Of a stretch of DNA of 64,000 nt, positions 24,494-35,844 are shown piece after piece. The first letter of the stretch is position 1; each line of letters starts with the position of its first letter. Origin of the DNA: Stictocephala bisonia (lineage: Eukaryota > Arthropoda > Insecta > Hemiptera > Membracidae); assembly GCA_035578905.1 (NCBI GenBank), contig JAQJVL010002727.1, forward strand, positions 1-64,000, given 5' to 3'. A program made the translations under genes and the position numbers. The notes under the pieces were generated by a model, which had not been told where the DNA came from, ran no database searches, and was given only the letters and a program-made list of their open reading frames with translations.

Positions 24494-27400
24494 ACTTTTC
24501 TGATGTTTGCTAACCTAACTTTTTCTATGTTTATTTTTTTTAACCTAACTTTTTCTGTGTTCATTTTTTTAACCTTACTTTTTCTGTGTTCATTTTTTTT
24601 AACCTAATTTTTTCTGTGTTCATTTTTTTAATCTAATTTTTTCTGTTCTCATTGTTTTTAAACCTAATTTTTTCTGTGTTCATTGTTTTTAAACCTAATT
24701 TTTTCTGTGTTCATTGTTTTTAAACCTAATTTTTTCGAATATTTTTTTAGTTGTATAGTAGAATTTCTATGAAACTACTAGCTGATTCCTATTTTCTATG
24801 TTTAGTTTGGATGTTTTCCACCAACGGCTCTCATATAAAACAGAATTTTAGGTAACACTTTAGGTCTTTAGCTATATTAAACCTATCTTACAGTGTAATA
24901 ATGTTATTTTAAAACATGATTAAATGAATCAATACTGTTTTTATGGTGGATGGGTAGTTCTCTAGGAGTTTTGTCTGTAGGATGAGTGGTATGTTTAGGG
25001 TGTGTCCTAAGGAATTGTGTGTGCAGAGGTAGGTGGGTGGACTGTTAAGTCATGATTTTATGGTGTGTGGTACGTATGTATGGTAGGTGGTCCTTCATAT
25101 ACTTTGGGAATGTGGTCTATTCGTATGTTTGGTAGGTAGGTCATCCATGAATGTTGGGTGTCAATGTAAGGTTTTATGTAATGGTTAGGTGGATTATCTA
25201 TCAGAGGTGTTGTGTGTTGAGTAGGTGGGTGGACTGTTAAGTCATGATTTTATGGTGTGTGGTACGTATGTTTGTGATTGGTCCTTCATATGCTTTGGTA
25301 ATGTGGTCTATTCGTATGTTTGGTAGGTAGGTCATCCATGAATGTTGGGTGTCAATGTAAGGTTTTATGTAATGTTTAGGTGGATTATCTATCAGAGGTG
25401 TTGTGTGTTGAGTAGGTGGGTGGACTGTTAAGTCATGATTTTATGGTGTGTGGTACGTGTGTTTGGTAGGTGGTCCTTCACATGCTTTGGTAATGTGGAC
25501 AATTTTGGGTGTCAATCAAAGGTTTTATGTAATGTTTAGGTGGATTGTCTATCAGAGGTGTTGTGTGTTGAGTAGGTGGGTGGACTGTTAAGTCATGATT
25601 TTATGGTGTGTGGTACGTATGTTTGGTAGGTGGTCCTTCACATGCTTTGGTAATGTGGTCAATTTTGGGTGTCAATCAAAGGTTTTATGTAATGTTTAGG
25701 TGGATTATCTATCAGAGGTGTTGTGTGTTGAGTAGGTGGGTGGACTGTTAAGTCATGATTTTATGGTGTGTGGTACGTATGTTTGGTAGGTGGTCCTTCA
25801 CATGCTTTGGTAATGTGGTCAATTTTGGGTGTCAATCAAAGGTTTTATGTAATGTTTAGGTGGATTGTCTATCAGAGGTGTTGTGTGTTGAGTAGGTGGG
25901 TGGACTGTTAAGTCATGATTTTATGGTGTGTGGTACGTATGTTTGGTAGGTGGTCCTTCATATGCTTTGGTAATGTGGTCAATTCGTATGTTTGGTAGGT
26001 AGGTTATCCATGAATGTTGGGTGTCAATGTAAGGTTTTATGTAATGTTTAGGTGGATTATCTATCAGAGGTGTTGTGTGTTGAGTAGGTGGGTGGACTGT
26101 TAAGTCATGATTTTATGGTGTGTGGTACGTATGTTTGGTAGGTGGTCCTTCATATGCTTTGGTAATGTGGTCAATTTTGGGTGTCAATCAAAGGTTTTAT
26201 GTAATGTTTAGGTGGATTATCTATCAGAGGTGTTGTGTGTTGAGTAGGTGGCTGGACTGTTAAGTCATGATTTTATGGTGTGTGGTATGTATGTTTGGTA
26301 GGTGGTCCGTCATATGCTTTGGTAATGTGGTCAATTTTGGGTGTCAATCAAAGGTTTTATGTAATGTTTAGGTGGATTATCTATCAGAGGTGTTGTGTGT
26401 TGAGTAGGTGGGTGGACTGTTAAGTCATGATTTTATGGTGTGTGGTACGTATGTTTGGTAGGTGGTCCTTCATATGCTTTGGTAATGTGGTCAATTCGTA
26501 TGTTTGGTAGGTAGGTTATCCATGAATGTTGGGTGTCAATGTAAGGTTTTATGTAATGTTTAGGTGGATTATCTATCAGAGGTGTTGTGTGTTGAGTAGG
26601 TGGGTGGACTGTTAAGTCATGATTTTATGGTGTGTGGTACGTATGTTTGGTAGGTGGTCCTTCATATGCTTTGGTAATGTGGAGTGTCAATCGACAGTTG
26701 TGTTTGTTAAATTGTTGTGATCAAACAAGTGTTTTGTGTGTATTGAGTAGGTGAGTGGATAATCAAACGTCTTCGATGTAGAGTGTATGGTCAGTCTTGT
26801 ATGTTAAGTAAGTGGTCTGTCAAATGTATTATGTGTCGGGAGGGGTGAGTGGTCTATCAAGAGGACTATGTGTTGGGTAGGCGAGTGGTTAACCAAGTGT
26901 CTCACGTATTGAGTAGATGGGGGTCTATAAAGAGACTGCCTTTTTGGTAGTGTGATGGTATTTTAAGTTATGTCTGTAGAGTGTGTGGTTGGTCTATCAA
27001 AGGTTTTATGTTTGGGGAAGGTGGGTTGGTCTATCAACATGACTCTGTGTTGAGTATGTGGGTGTTTAATCAAACGTCTGTGTGTTTAGTAGGTGAGTGG
27101 TCAATCAAAAGTCTTGTATGTAGAGTGTGGTTAGTCTAGTATATTAAGTAGGTAGGTGGTCAGTCAGATGTCTTATGTGTTGGGAAGGTGGGTGGCCTAT
27201 CGAGGGTACTGTGTGTGTTGGGTAGGTAGGTGGTCAATCAAAGGTCTTGTATTTAAGGTGTGGTTAGTCTAGTATATTAGGTGGGTAGATGGTCAGTCGG
27301 ATGTGTTATGTGTTGGGAAGGTGTGTGGCCTATCGAGGGTACTGTGTGTGTTGGGTAGGTAGGTGGTCAATCAAAGGTCTTGTATGTAAGGTGTGGTTAG

Positions 27401-30345
27401 TCTAGTATATTAGGTGGGTAGATGGTTAGTCAGATGTCTTATGTGTTGGGGAGGTGGGTGGTCTATCGAGGGTCTGTGTGTGTTGAGTGGGTAGATGGTC
27501 AATCAAAAGTCTTGTATGTAGAGTGTGGTTAGTCTAGTATATTAGGTGGGTAGGTGGTCAAATGTATTATGTGTCGAGAGGGGTGCGTGGTCTGTCAAGA
27601 GGACTATGTGTAGAGTGTGGTTAGTCTAGTATATTAGGTGGGTAGATGGTTAGTCAGATGTCTTATGTGATGGGGAGGTGAGTGGTCTATCGAGAGTACT
27701 GTGTGTGTGTGTAGGGTAGGTAGATGGTCATTCAAAGGTCTTGTATGTAGAGTGTGTTTAGTCTAGAATATTGGGTGGGTAGTTGGTCAGTCAGATGTCT
27801 TAGGGATAGGTGATGGATAATCAAGGGTCTTATGTGATGAATAGGAAGGTGATCTATCAAGAATGTTGTGTGTTCTAGGTTCTCCATGTGTTTCGGTCTT
27901 TGGGAGTGGTGTATATACATTTTCTGATCGAGTATATTACAGCCAAACTTTCTTACTGTTAATACCAAAGTTTCTACAATAGACACATTTCAACTAACTA
28001 TTCGTTTATTTGTTTAATGTGCAAAGAATCAATAGCATCAGGTTTTGTTAAAATCAAGCTTAAAATGTGAACATTATAGAGAATTTATTCCTATTGGCTA
28101 CTTACACTTTGCCAACTGTTTGGAGTCAACTAAATAGCTATGTAGGTTAAACAATTAATTTACAAGTGTTACATCAGTTTTGTACGTTGTTTTGAGCTCA
28201 AACTAAGTTTTTAAAGGTTTCTATAAGAGTATTTTAAAGGAATTTTTAATGTTTAGGACAAATATCGTTGTTATGACACTGCATTTTATTGCATTTAGGG
28301 AATTATAACATATTTTGTACACAAATAACCCTATTTATGGACATTTTAACTAAATTTTAAGGGGTTTGGGTTCCATGTCATAGTTTCCCTGACTACTGTG
28401 TTGTTAATAGATGATATATCAAAGGGTCCAGCAGCCTTAGTTAGTAACAAAGACTACACTCATTCATCTAGTTAGTAACAAAGACTCGTACATCGTTCAT
28501 ACGGGATGTAAAACAATGCTTGTGGGATTGATAACAGCCACGGGTTGACCTTTGAGGTCAGGTGATGTGATAACAGCGATAAAGCCCGGTCACCGTACAC
28601 CAGTTGGCCTCGTATGTAACAATTAAATAAAAATAAAAAAAGAAGTAAATAATTAATATAAATAATAGCTGTCCCTTGATTTTTAATTAAAACGTGTATT
28701 GCGGGTTGCCTAGAGTGTTAAGTAGGGGCTTGAGGATGATCTGTGATTCGATAGATAAGTATATGTAACAGTGTAGGAAGCCATGGATGAGTGTCCGAAG
28801 GTAAGAGCGTATGTTAACTGTGTATTTATTAAAAAGTTGAGAAAAATTAAATAAGTAGTCTAACAGTATGTGTGAGAAAGATTACTTGTAAAGTAGGGAG
28901 GTAACCAATCAGAGCGTGGCATTTGGGTGTGCGCCAGACCAGCAGACGACGTGTACGAAGGTAGCCGACGGTCGCCGGAAGTACACGAAAGCATTTTATA
29001 TAGTACATATGTAAATGACCGCCATCTTTAGCATTTTATATAGTATGAGAAAGGTTAAGAGTGTATTTTATATAGTATAAAGACCGAATTTGAGAAGGGG
29101 AATTACCACCGGGGACTTCCCTTCCGAAGGCGCCATGTTCCGAAAGGATGCGCTAAGTTTTGCCACCAGGTGCGCTACGATCGGGTCGAGCACATAGAGT
29201 ATATGAAATATTAATTTTATTATAGTGTATGAAATATTAATTTGTTATAGTGTATATATGAAATAATCCACAGAGTAGCAAGTCCATGCGCATGCGCGCC
29301 CGACCAGCAGACGACGTGTGCATCATAGGCTAAGAGTGTACGAAGGTAGCCGACGGTCGCCGGAAGTACCCGAAGGGAAAGGTCGCCATATTGGATGAGG
29401 AATTTTGGGAGGGAATTTTGAGGAGGGAAAGACGTCATATTGGACAAAAAAGTGAATTTTATATAGTATAACATGGAAAAAGGCATCATATTGGACAAAA
29501 AAGTGAAGTTTATATAGTATAACATGGAAAAAGACGCCATATTGGACAAAAAAGTGCATTTTATATAGTATAACATGGAAAAAGATGCCATATTGGACAA
29601 AAAAAGTGCATTTTATATAGTATAACATGGAAAAAGATGCCATATTGGACAAAAAAAGTGCATTTTATATAGTATAACATGGAAAAAGATGCCATATTGG
29701 ACAAAAAAAGTGCATTTTATATAGTATAACATGGAAAAAGATGCCATATTGGACAAAAAAGTGCATTTTATATAGTATAACATGGAAAAAGACGTCATAT
29801 TGAACAAAAAAGTGCATTTTATATAGTATAACATGGAAAAAGATGCCATATTGGACAAAAAAAGTTCATTTTATATAGTATAACATGGAAAAAGATGCCA
29901 TATTGGACAAAAAAAGTTCATTTTATATAGTATAACAAGAGAAAGACGCCATATTGGACAAAAAAGTGCATTTTATATATTATAACAAGGTTAACAGTGA
30001 ATTACATATAGTATGATGTGGGAATTTGGAGGGAAATTTGGGAATTTGGAGGAAAATCGGGAAAATTGGGGAAAAAGTAAGGTAATTTCGGGAAAATCGG
30101 GAATTTGGGGGAAAATCGGGAATTTTGGGGAATTCCGGGAAAAGCGTGGGAAATTTGGGAATTTGGCGGGCAATTTGAGGTTAGGAAAAGTGAGGTTAGA
30201 AAATTTGGCGGGAAATGGGCGCCGCCATCTTGGAAAAGTCACGTGACCGCTCTCGACCAATCAGAGGCCAGAAAAGTGGGTCCAAAGGTCAATTTGACGC
30301 AGAAATCCTGTTTTTTGACGGCATTATCCTCATCTTTTCACTACT
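24494..30345. repeat. Right arm of the giant palindrome
   Basis: Reverse complement of 18280-24379. In order it contains the A-rich array (24500-24740), the AC-rich array (24990-27920), the unique part (27920-29430), the 51-bp array with 11 units (29430-29990) and the promoter-like cluster (30207-30261). It ends at CACTACT, 30345. Confidence 0.85.
30207..30261. promoter_or_regulatory. Promoter-like motif cluster in right arm
   Basis: Mirror of 18364-18418: GGCGGGAAA (30207-30215), GCCGCCATCTT (30221-30231), GTCACGTGAC (30238-30247) and CCAAT (30257-30261). It lies about 165 bp from the donor of LRR exon 30765-30424. Confidence 0.45.
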
Positions 30346-30351
30346 AACCAA
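30346..30351. repeat. Target-site duplication, right (AACCAA)
   Basis: An exact copy of 18274-18279, directly after the right terminus CACTACT. The inferred empty site joins AATAAG, AACCAA and CCATCC. Confidence 0.7.
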
Positions 30352-30423
30352 CCATCCATTTCATGTGATTCACATTTTAATAATACTTCAAAATTCAATA
30401 TGAGATTAATAGAGATAACTGAC

Positions 30424-30765
30424 CTTGAGGCTAGGTAGAACGCCGAGGGTAGGGACTTTGGTGAGGTCGCATTTGGCAAGAGAGAGTACAGCAAGATTGT
30501 AGGCAGCACTCAGCGTGAGGTTATCTCCTAAATCATCGTTCTGTGCTAGGTAGAGTGTACGTAAGGGTAACGGCAGGTCTGCAGGCAGGTTGCGTACTGA
30601 GTTACGGCTAAGATCCAACACCTCAAGACGAGTCAGCTCACTGAATGTACCAGCTTCTATTTTGGTGATGAAATTGTCCGTTAAGTACAGCAGTTTCAGA
30701 TCAGGATAATCTCGAAAGCTCGAGTTTGTCAAAACTCGAATTCGATTTTTGGCTGCATAAAGGAC
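30424..30765 (-). CDS. LRR membrane protein, second recovered exon (LRR core)
   Basis: The acceptor is TTTCAG|GTCCTT (AG at 30767-30766) after a T-rich tract; the donor is AAG|GTCAGT at 30424/30423. Both junctions are phase 0, giving 114 codons. The repeats follow LxxLxLxxN spacing: VLYAAKNRI, LKLLYLTDNFI, LEVLDLSRNSV, LRTLYLAQND and LAVLSLAKCDL, ending LPSLK. Sequons NSS and NLT are present. An in-frame ATG upstream of the acceptor is intronic and not the start. The donor is only about 70 bp from the right end of the palindromic insertion. Confidence 0.85.
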
Positions 30766-31355
30766 CTGAAACAAATTTAAAAAAAAAGTTGTATTTCCTT
30801 TATAACATTTTTTTAAATGAAGTAAAAAATGCCATTGGTGTAAAAATACTAAAAAAAGAGGCTAAAACAACTATCTTTCATCCATACAAACTCCTCTTAA
30901 ATATGATATATTTTTAGTAGCACAAACATTTAATTTATAAAGAGTTTAATATTTTTAGATTGTTTAATGCTATTTATAAGATATAAACATAAAATTTATT
31001 GGCTCTAAATTCTCAGGAAGGACCTATTGCCCCTAAATTCACCCTTTTTAAATCATTTTAAAAATTTACAAAATAAAGATATTTTTTATTATTATTATCT
31101 TCTCTTATCGGATCATCACAGAATACCATGTAGTCTGTTATTAACTGAGACCAACTTATTCTTGAATAAGACTATTTATTGAAGTGACTAGTCTATTTTA
31201 CGATATTATATTTTGTATATTTCTTTTAGTATGATTTTGTATCAAATCATTCAAAACCACGTTAACATTACAATCGTTATTTTCCCTTTAACTTTGATCA
31301 ATATATTGTTTTATATAGGTCTTAATTGTGAGAATAAGACTATTTCTTGAAGCGA

Positions 31356-31870
31356 CTACTGTTGGTACAGAATTTATACGCACCTCTTTTTTTTTTTAAC
31401 TAAGAGGCCTACGAAAAATCTAATGACACCACTATTTTCCTTGTTTAATTGTACATTATGAAATATGCGTTTTAAAATGTTATTAATAATTTTTATCCTA
31501 GTTGGAACAAAAAAGTACTGAATTTCAACTAGTTCTCAATCTACATAAAATTTATACTGTTATTACTAAAAAACCTATTGATGTATCGTGTGTATATTTT
31601 AATACCCTGTTGATAGGAATTATAAATTATATAATTCCTATAAGCTTTCTATAAGTTATATAAATTTTAGAATTTTAAATTTTCGAGCAAAAAAGTTATT
31701 ATTAATTTCCTGAAACACTTTTTTCTTGGCTTCTAGATGTTGTAAAATTAATTACTTGGTCTTGTTTTAATCTTTATGACATGTATACATTACATGTACT
31801 TCCATATCTGTAAGTAAATTCAGTGATTTTATATTGATTTAAATTTTCAATAATTTTACTTACTGCATAA
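31356..31870 (+). repeat. Fold-back MITE family Y, single arm
   Basis: Begins CTACTGTTGGTACAGAATTT, a variant of the family Y terminus CTACTGCCGGCGCAGAAATT. It continues with AAGAGGCCTACGAAAAATCT, AATGACACCA, then CTAGTTGGAACAAAAAAGTA and AAGTTATTATTAATTTCCTG. It matches 38671-39140 and both arms at 44325-45290. Confidence 0.6.
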
Positions 31871-31884
31871 GTAAATAAACAATA

Positions 31885-31965
31885 TACGAAAACACTCCTG
31901 CAAGCCTTGGATGCCCACCCCGTCACTCGCTGTGCTCGTGTCACCTCAGCCTTCAGCCTCGGTCT
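31885..31965 (+). repeat. Family 1 head fragment
   Basis: ACACTCCTGCAAGC followed by CACCCCGTCACTCGCTGTGC and TCAGCCTTCAGCCTCGG parallels the head at 76-150. It is truncated. Confidence 0.5.
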
Positions 31966-32015
31966 GTGATTTGTGATTACATTAACAGAAGCACCAATTA
32001 ACGTTGAGATTGTAC

Positions 32016-32164
32016 CTCAATATCGGTGTTGAGATTGTTGGGTATCTCTTCCAAGTCTTGATCAAAACAGTTTGCATTGAGCATGCGGAACTCCCGGGTG
32101 TACACACACTTGCCAGCTCCTTGGACACCTACCATCGACCACACACTCAACCATACCAGGCCAT
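32016..32164 (-). CDS. LRR membrane protein, first recovered exon (signal peptide end, N-cap)
   Basis: The acceptor TTACAG|AT is at 32166-32165 and the donor GAG|GTACAA at 32016/32015. The exon starts with two bases that complete a codon from an upstream exon, then encodes GLVWLSVWSMVGVQGAGKC. This is a hydrophobic run ending in small residues, typical of a signal peptide with cleavage near GAG/K. Next comes a short cap (CVYTREFRMLNANC) and LEEIPNNLNTDIE, which leads into the first LRR. Only two cap cysteines are seen, fewer than in a full LRRNT. The exon with the start codon was not identified. Confidence 0.75.
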
Positions 32165-32479
32165 CTGTAACACAAGAAATTTTATTTACCCTTTACTTCC
32201 ACAAACAAATTTAATTTAAAATAAGTGTTCAGATGTTTATAATCAGACACAAAAACTAGAAAAATATTTAAAAATCAGAAATGAGAAAACAGACAAAACT
32301 TTTTTACAAGACTTATTGTCAGATGCAGAATTTTGAAACTACTTACTTTAAGCTCAAGCCTCTAAAAGAATTCAATCAAGAAGCAATGTCCATTACCCCT
32401 TATTCCCAAGCTCTAGATAGGCTTTCATATTGTTGGGAGTATGGCAATTAATAATGTTTCTCCTTGCGCAAAAATTTGT

Positions 32480-32700
32480 TTCTGGTTCTCTCTCTCTCTC
32501 TCGGAATCATGCGATAATTTGCAGCCATTGCTAGAACCTTCCTGAAATGGTGCCCAGAGGGATCTAGATTCCCATTTCGGAAACATCTAGACCTACAGAA
32601 TGTTTTATATAAAGTCACTCATCAGCCGACAAGTCTGTCAGTTTCAGCGGGGGTGTGCCTTTGGTGATCAGCCTGCGGTGGAGCGACAGTGTTTAATAGT
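32480..32700 (+). promoter_or_regulatory. TATA plus initiator core promoter, possibly in a solo LTR
   Basis: TATATAAAG at 32606-32614 is followed by TCAGTT at 32638-32643, placing the TATA box about 30 bp upstream of the initiator A (32640). This is the optimal arthropod spacing. Upstream are AGAACCTTCCTGAAATGGTG and a (CT)n run. The sequence style resembles insect Gypsy-type LTRs. No plus-strand gene follows, so a solo or truncated LTR is the more likely explanation. Confidence 0.35.
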
Positions 32701-33297
32701 GACACTTTACAAACAGTGACAGATTTTGTGCGAACATTAACTCAAATCTGATAAGTAACGTTAATTATTGTAAATAATTGTGGTTTAATGAATGTCGAGT
32801 GTTAGATAGTGTTTGTCTGGTAAAAATATCTGTAAATATGTCATAGTGTGCAGTTAAGTTAATTAGTGAGTGTTAGTACAGTTAGTAGCCACAAAGAATT
32901 GCCTTATTACTTTGGACCCCGTTGACCTTAACAATGCCTACTCTAGTTTGCAGTATCCTTATGAGATACAAAATTGAAATTACTGTAGGTGTAAAAAAGG
33001 TTTGAACACTTGAATAACGATATAACTCAAACTCCGAAAGAAAATTGCGGGAGATGTGTCAAAGAATCACTTTTTTAAATGTTGCTTTTCTACTCAATAC
33101 ACTTGACTACAAGCAGATGTAGATGTAGAGACGTTTTTAATGTTGTAATCTGTGTTAGACATCTGGCTGGACATGTGGCGGGGAACACTCAATCCTTTCA
33201 TGGCCAATCCTTTCATGGCAATCAATGGGGACAACTAGCCAAGTGCTATCACAGTTTGGGCAGAGACCCTTCAAAAGCTAATATGCTTAAATAACAT

Positions 33298-33851
33298 AAA
33301 AATAAATGGTTCCAAAGAATTGATATAAACTTTCCCCCATATTAAACACAAAAATCAAAACTTTGAAAATTACCAGTTTGATTCCCAAATCAGTTTGATT
33401 CCCATAACTCAAAAACTAGCCACGTTAGAGACATGTGATTTCTAATAAAATATTTTTAATTGTAATTCACATACTTTCTGAAAATTTAATCAAAATCGTT
33501 ACCGGTACAGCCGTTTTTGAGAAAATTCCATTTTTGTATGTTTTTGCCCATAAAAATAAAAAAAAAATAAAATTTCTAAAAAGTGAAAAAACAGTTGGGA
33601 TATATTGGCTGAATACAACTATATACCAAATTTCATAAAAATTGATCCATCTGTTTGGTCTCCAACCAAGTGTGCGCGCGCACACACATACGGACAGACA
33701 TAAAAAATCGTTTAAAAAAACTTTTTTGGGTTCAGGGGACCCTAAAATGGATTTTTAGACCAACTTGTAACTAAAATTGTAAAAATAATTATTTTATTTT
33801 TGTTTAGACGATCACAATACTTTCTCTATGCTAACGCATATGGAGAAAGTA
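33298..33851 (+). repeat. Interspersed repeat family X, copy B
   Basis: Best preserved of the three copies. It runs from ATAAATGGTTCCAAAGAATT through GATTCCCAAATCAG, an ACACACATACGGACAGACAT word, GGGTTCAGGGGACCCTAAAA and AGACCAACTTGTAAC, to ACGCATATGGAGAAAGTAAA. The short overlapping frames are not genes. Confidence 0.7.
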
Positions 33852-34111
33852 AAATCACGACATACAAATATATTAACTACAAGGGATTTGTAGATTTATA
33901 CTAGATTTAGCTTTTTCAATTGGCTACATCAAACATTTTTATTTAGCCTTTTGGCATCACAAATAACAACATGTATAATAAACTTACAATAAAAGCAAAT
34001 TAAACAACAAACTGGCAAAGTTGTAAATTCATAGTCATACCAAACATTGTAAACTTGCCTTCATTATCTAATGATTGACGCACCATAGAAAAAACCAATA
34101 AAAATAAATTA

Positions 34112-34860
34112 AACTAGAGGACACCATGCATGCATCGCGTGCCAACAACAACGCTCGCTGGGCTCGATATACATTGATTACACAATTTTTTTGTAGACTA
34201 TATTATGCCAAATTCAACGATACGCCAATTTAAAAGATCGGACAATATTTACACTGCTATGCGCAAACAATAACAGTGTAAATTTAACGCATAGCACAGC
34301 ACACAATGACATTGTAAATTGACTTCTCGCCATAGAAAGCAATAACACTGAAAAATGGATTTAGGCCAAATAAAATAATAACATTTCTTAATTGTTATTA
34401 TTTCATCAAACAAAGTAAATTGTTGCCCCAGTAAACTGACCAAGTCGTAAGTTAGCTATGGGTTACATTAAATATTGTAAATTAACCATAGTTACTGTAA
34501 ACAATAACAGTTCAAATTTGACTCAATACAATATCTCAGCAAACAAAAATTTACAAATTAGACTTCTGTCACAGGAAACAAGAACAATCAATTTGACCTG
34601 TTGTTAAAGCAACATTGTAATTGGCGTCTTGACGGTGTAAAACAAAATTGATAATTTATTTTTTGTCACAACAAACAATAACATTATATATTTACCTATT
34701 TTGTTTCGTGAATTTGGTGAATTTGTTTTACGAACACTTAGCAACAGTAAACTTGTTTGTATGAGTATTGAATTGCGATTTGCATCAAGTGTTATACTAA
34801 AAATCACTGTTATTAAAATAACAATTATAACCATTATACCAGTACATAAAAATATGATAA
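34112..34860 (+). repeat. Family 1 related copy, diverged
   Basis: The head AACTAGAGGACACCATGCAT and GCATCGCGTGCCAAC with CGCTCGCTGGGCTCGATA matches 76-150. The following AT-rich body (AACAATAACA, GTAAATT words repeated several times) cannot be aligned by eye and its end is uncertain. Confidence 0.4.
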
Positions 34861-34984
34861 CTTAACACAGTATACAGTCATACAGGGTGATTGACACTTA
34901 ATGTTTAAAATTTTACTGAGTTATTGTGCATTGTATTTGGAGTAAAACAGTAGTTTTAAACATTTTTTAATCAAATTTCTCTTT

Positions 34985-35225
34985 AAATAAAGGTTGTCAG
35001 TTCGATCCCAATCAGAGTCAATACATTTTGAGAAGGATCAGCTGATAACAACCGGCTGTTCATTTGTCATTGGGCTATTAATTAATGACACTTTCTAAGG
35101 AATAGTCGGCCTTAGTTTGTAACAATGACTACATTCGCTCATCTACACTCATCACACTCAATCGAAATCCATATTCGCCCATATCTTGACGATCGGCGTC
35201 TTATGAATAAATAAATAAATAAATA
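34985..35225 (-). repeat. Family S repeat nested in the fold-back element
   Basis: The minus strand reads a (TTTA)n tract, CATAAGACGCCGATCGTCAA, GATATGGGCGAATATG and onward, matching 54318-54600 and 59130-59590. The (AATA)n tail lies at 35202-35232. Confidence 0.65.
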
Positions 35226-35844
35226 AATAAATTGCGATTTTTAAAGGTTTTTTACAAAATTAGTGACTTGTGACTAATAAAGAAAGTCAGTTTTTCCTGC
35301 AATAAACGAAATAAAATACACTGAAAAGTTTGGTATTTTCTTAAAAAACGTTAAAACTATCATTAGAATAAACTGTTTCTCGTCACGTTGATTGCCTTTT
35401 ACTTTATTTTAAGGTGTACGAAAGTCCAAAATTTGTAAGTTTTACAATTTCACTTCAAACTTTAAGAAGACTTTTCGTTACCAAAATGAGAATGTGAAAG
35501 GTGTCAAACTATCTTAAAAACTTCCCTAATAAATCATCTTTTATTTGGTACATTGGTCCTAAAGAACGTCTTTTGTTGGCTGACATATCTTTACGGTTTC
35601 ATAACTGAAAGCACCGGTTTAAATAAATTATCTTGCCGTGCTTTCAGTAACAAAAATGTAAAGCTTTGTCTTAAAGCTTGTAAAGCCAACGAAAGACGTT
35701 TTTCAAGTCCAATGTACCAATGTACCAAATGAAACAGGATTTATTAGGGGAGTTTTTAAGATAGTTTGACACCTTTCACATTCGCTTTTTAGTAAAGAAA
35801 AGTCCTCTTAAAGTTAGAAGTGAATTTGTAAAGCTTACAAATTT

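Larger units (their letters stand above)
18280..30345. mobile_element. Giant palindromic (fold-back) element, AG...CT termini, 6-bp TSD
   Basis: Left arm 18280-24379 and right arm 24494-30345 are reverse complements over their whole length; the loop is about 114 bp. The arms are nearly identical but not copies of one read. Single-base differences are visible at 18620/30005, 23840, 23950, 24015 and 22245-22255, and the left arm has five more 51-bp units (about 252 bp). The termini AGTAGTG...CACTACT and the 6-bp AACCAA duplication match the Polinton/Maverick superfamily (AG termini, 6-bp TSD, long TIRs). No polymerase, integrase, ATPase or capsid gene is visible, so it would be non-autonomous. 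Alternatives are another fold-back class or an assembly inversion; the TSD and arm differences argue against the latter. Confidence 0.8.
6457..32164 (-). other. Gene span: LRR single-pass membrane protein (5' exon missing)
   Basis: Four coding exons join with compatible phases: 149 nt, 342 nt, 193 nt and 257 nt, giving 312 residues plus stop. Counting from the first full codon, 1-17 look like the end of a signal peptide, 18-49 an N-terminal cap, about 49-190 seven LRRs, about 195-250 a Cys-containing C-terminal cap, 262-282 a transmembrane helix and 283-312 a basic cytoplasmic tail. N-glycosylation sequons are present in the ectodomain (NSS, NLT twice, NCT, NLS). The last three residues L-I-V fit a class II PDZ ligand, which is speculative. 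Such proteins usually act as cell-surface receptors or adhesion molecules; the ligand cannot be read here. The start codon lies in an unidentified exon above 32164. The large palindrome 18280-30345 is inserted in its intron. Confidence 0.8.

Noticed and set aside
20960..27920. CRISPR-like array
   Set aside because: Repeats are long, degenerate and contiguous, with no unique spacers of constant length; eukaryotic context.
18280..30345. Pure assembly or hairpin-read artefact
   Set aside because: Arm differences, unequal array length and a 6-bp target duplication favour a real insertion, although only spanning reads can settle it.
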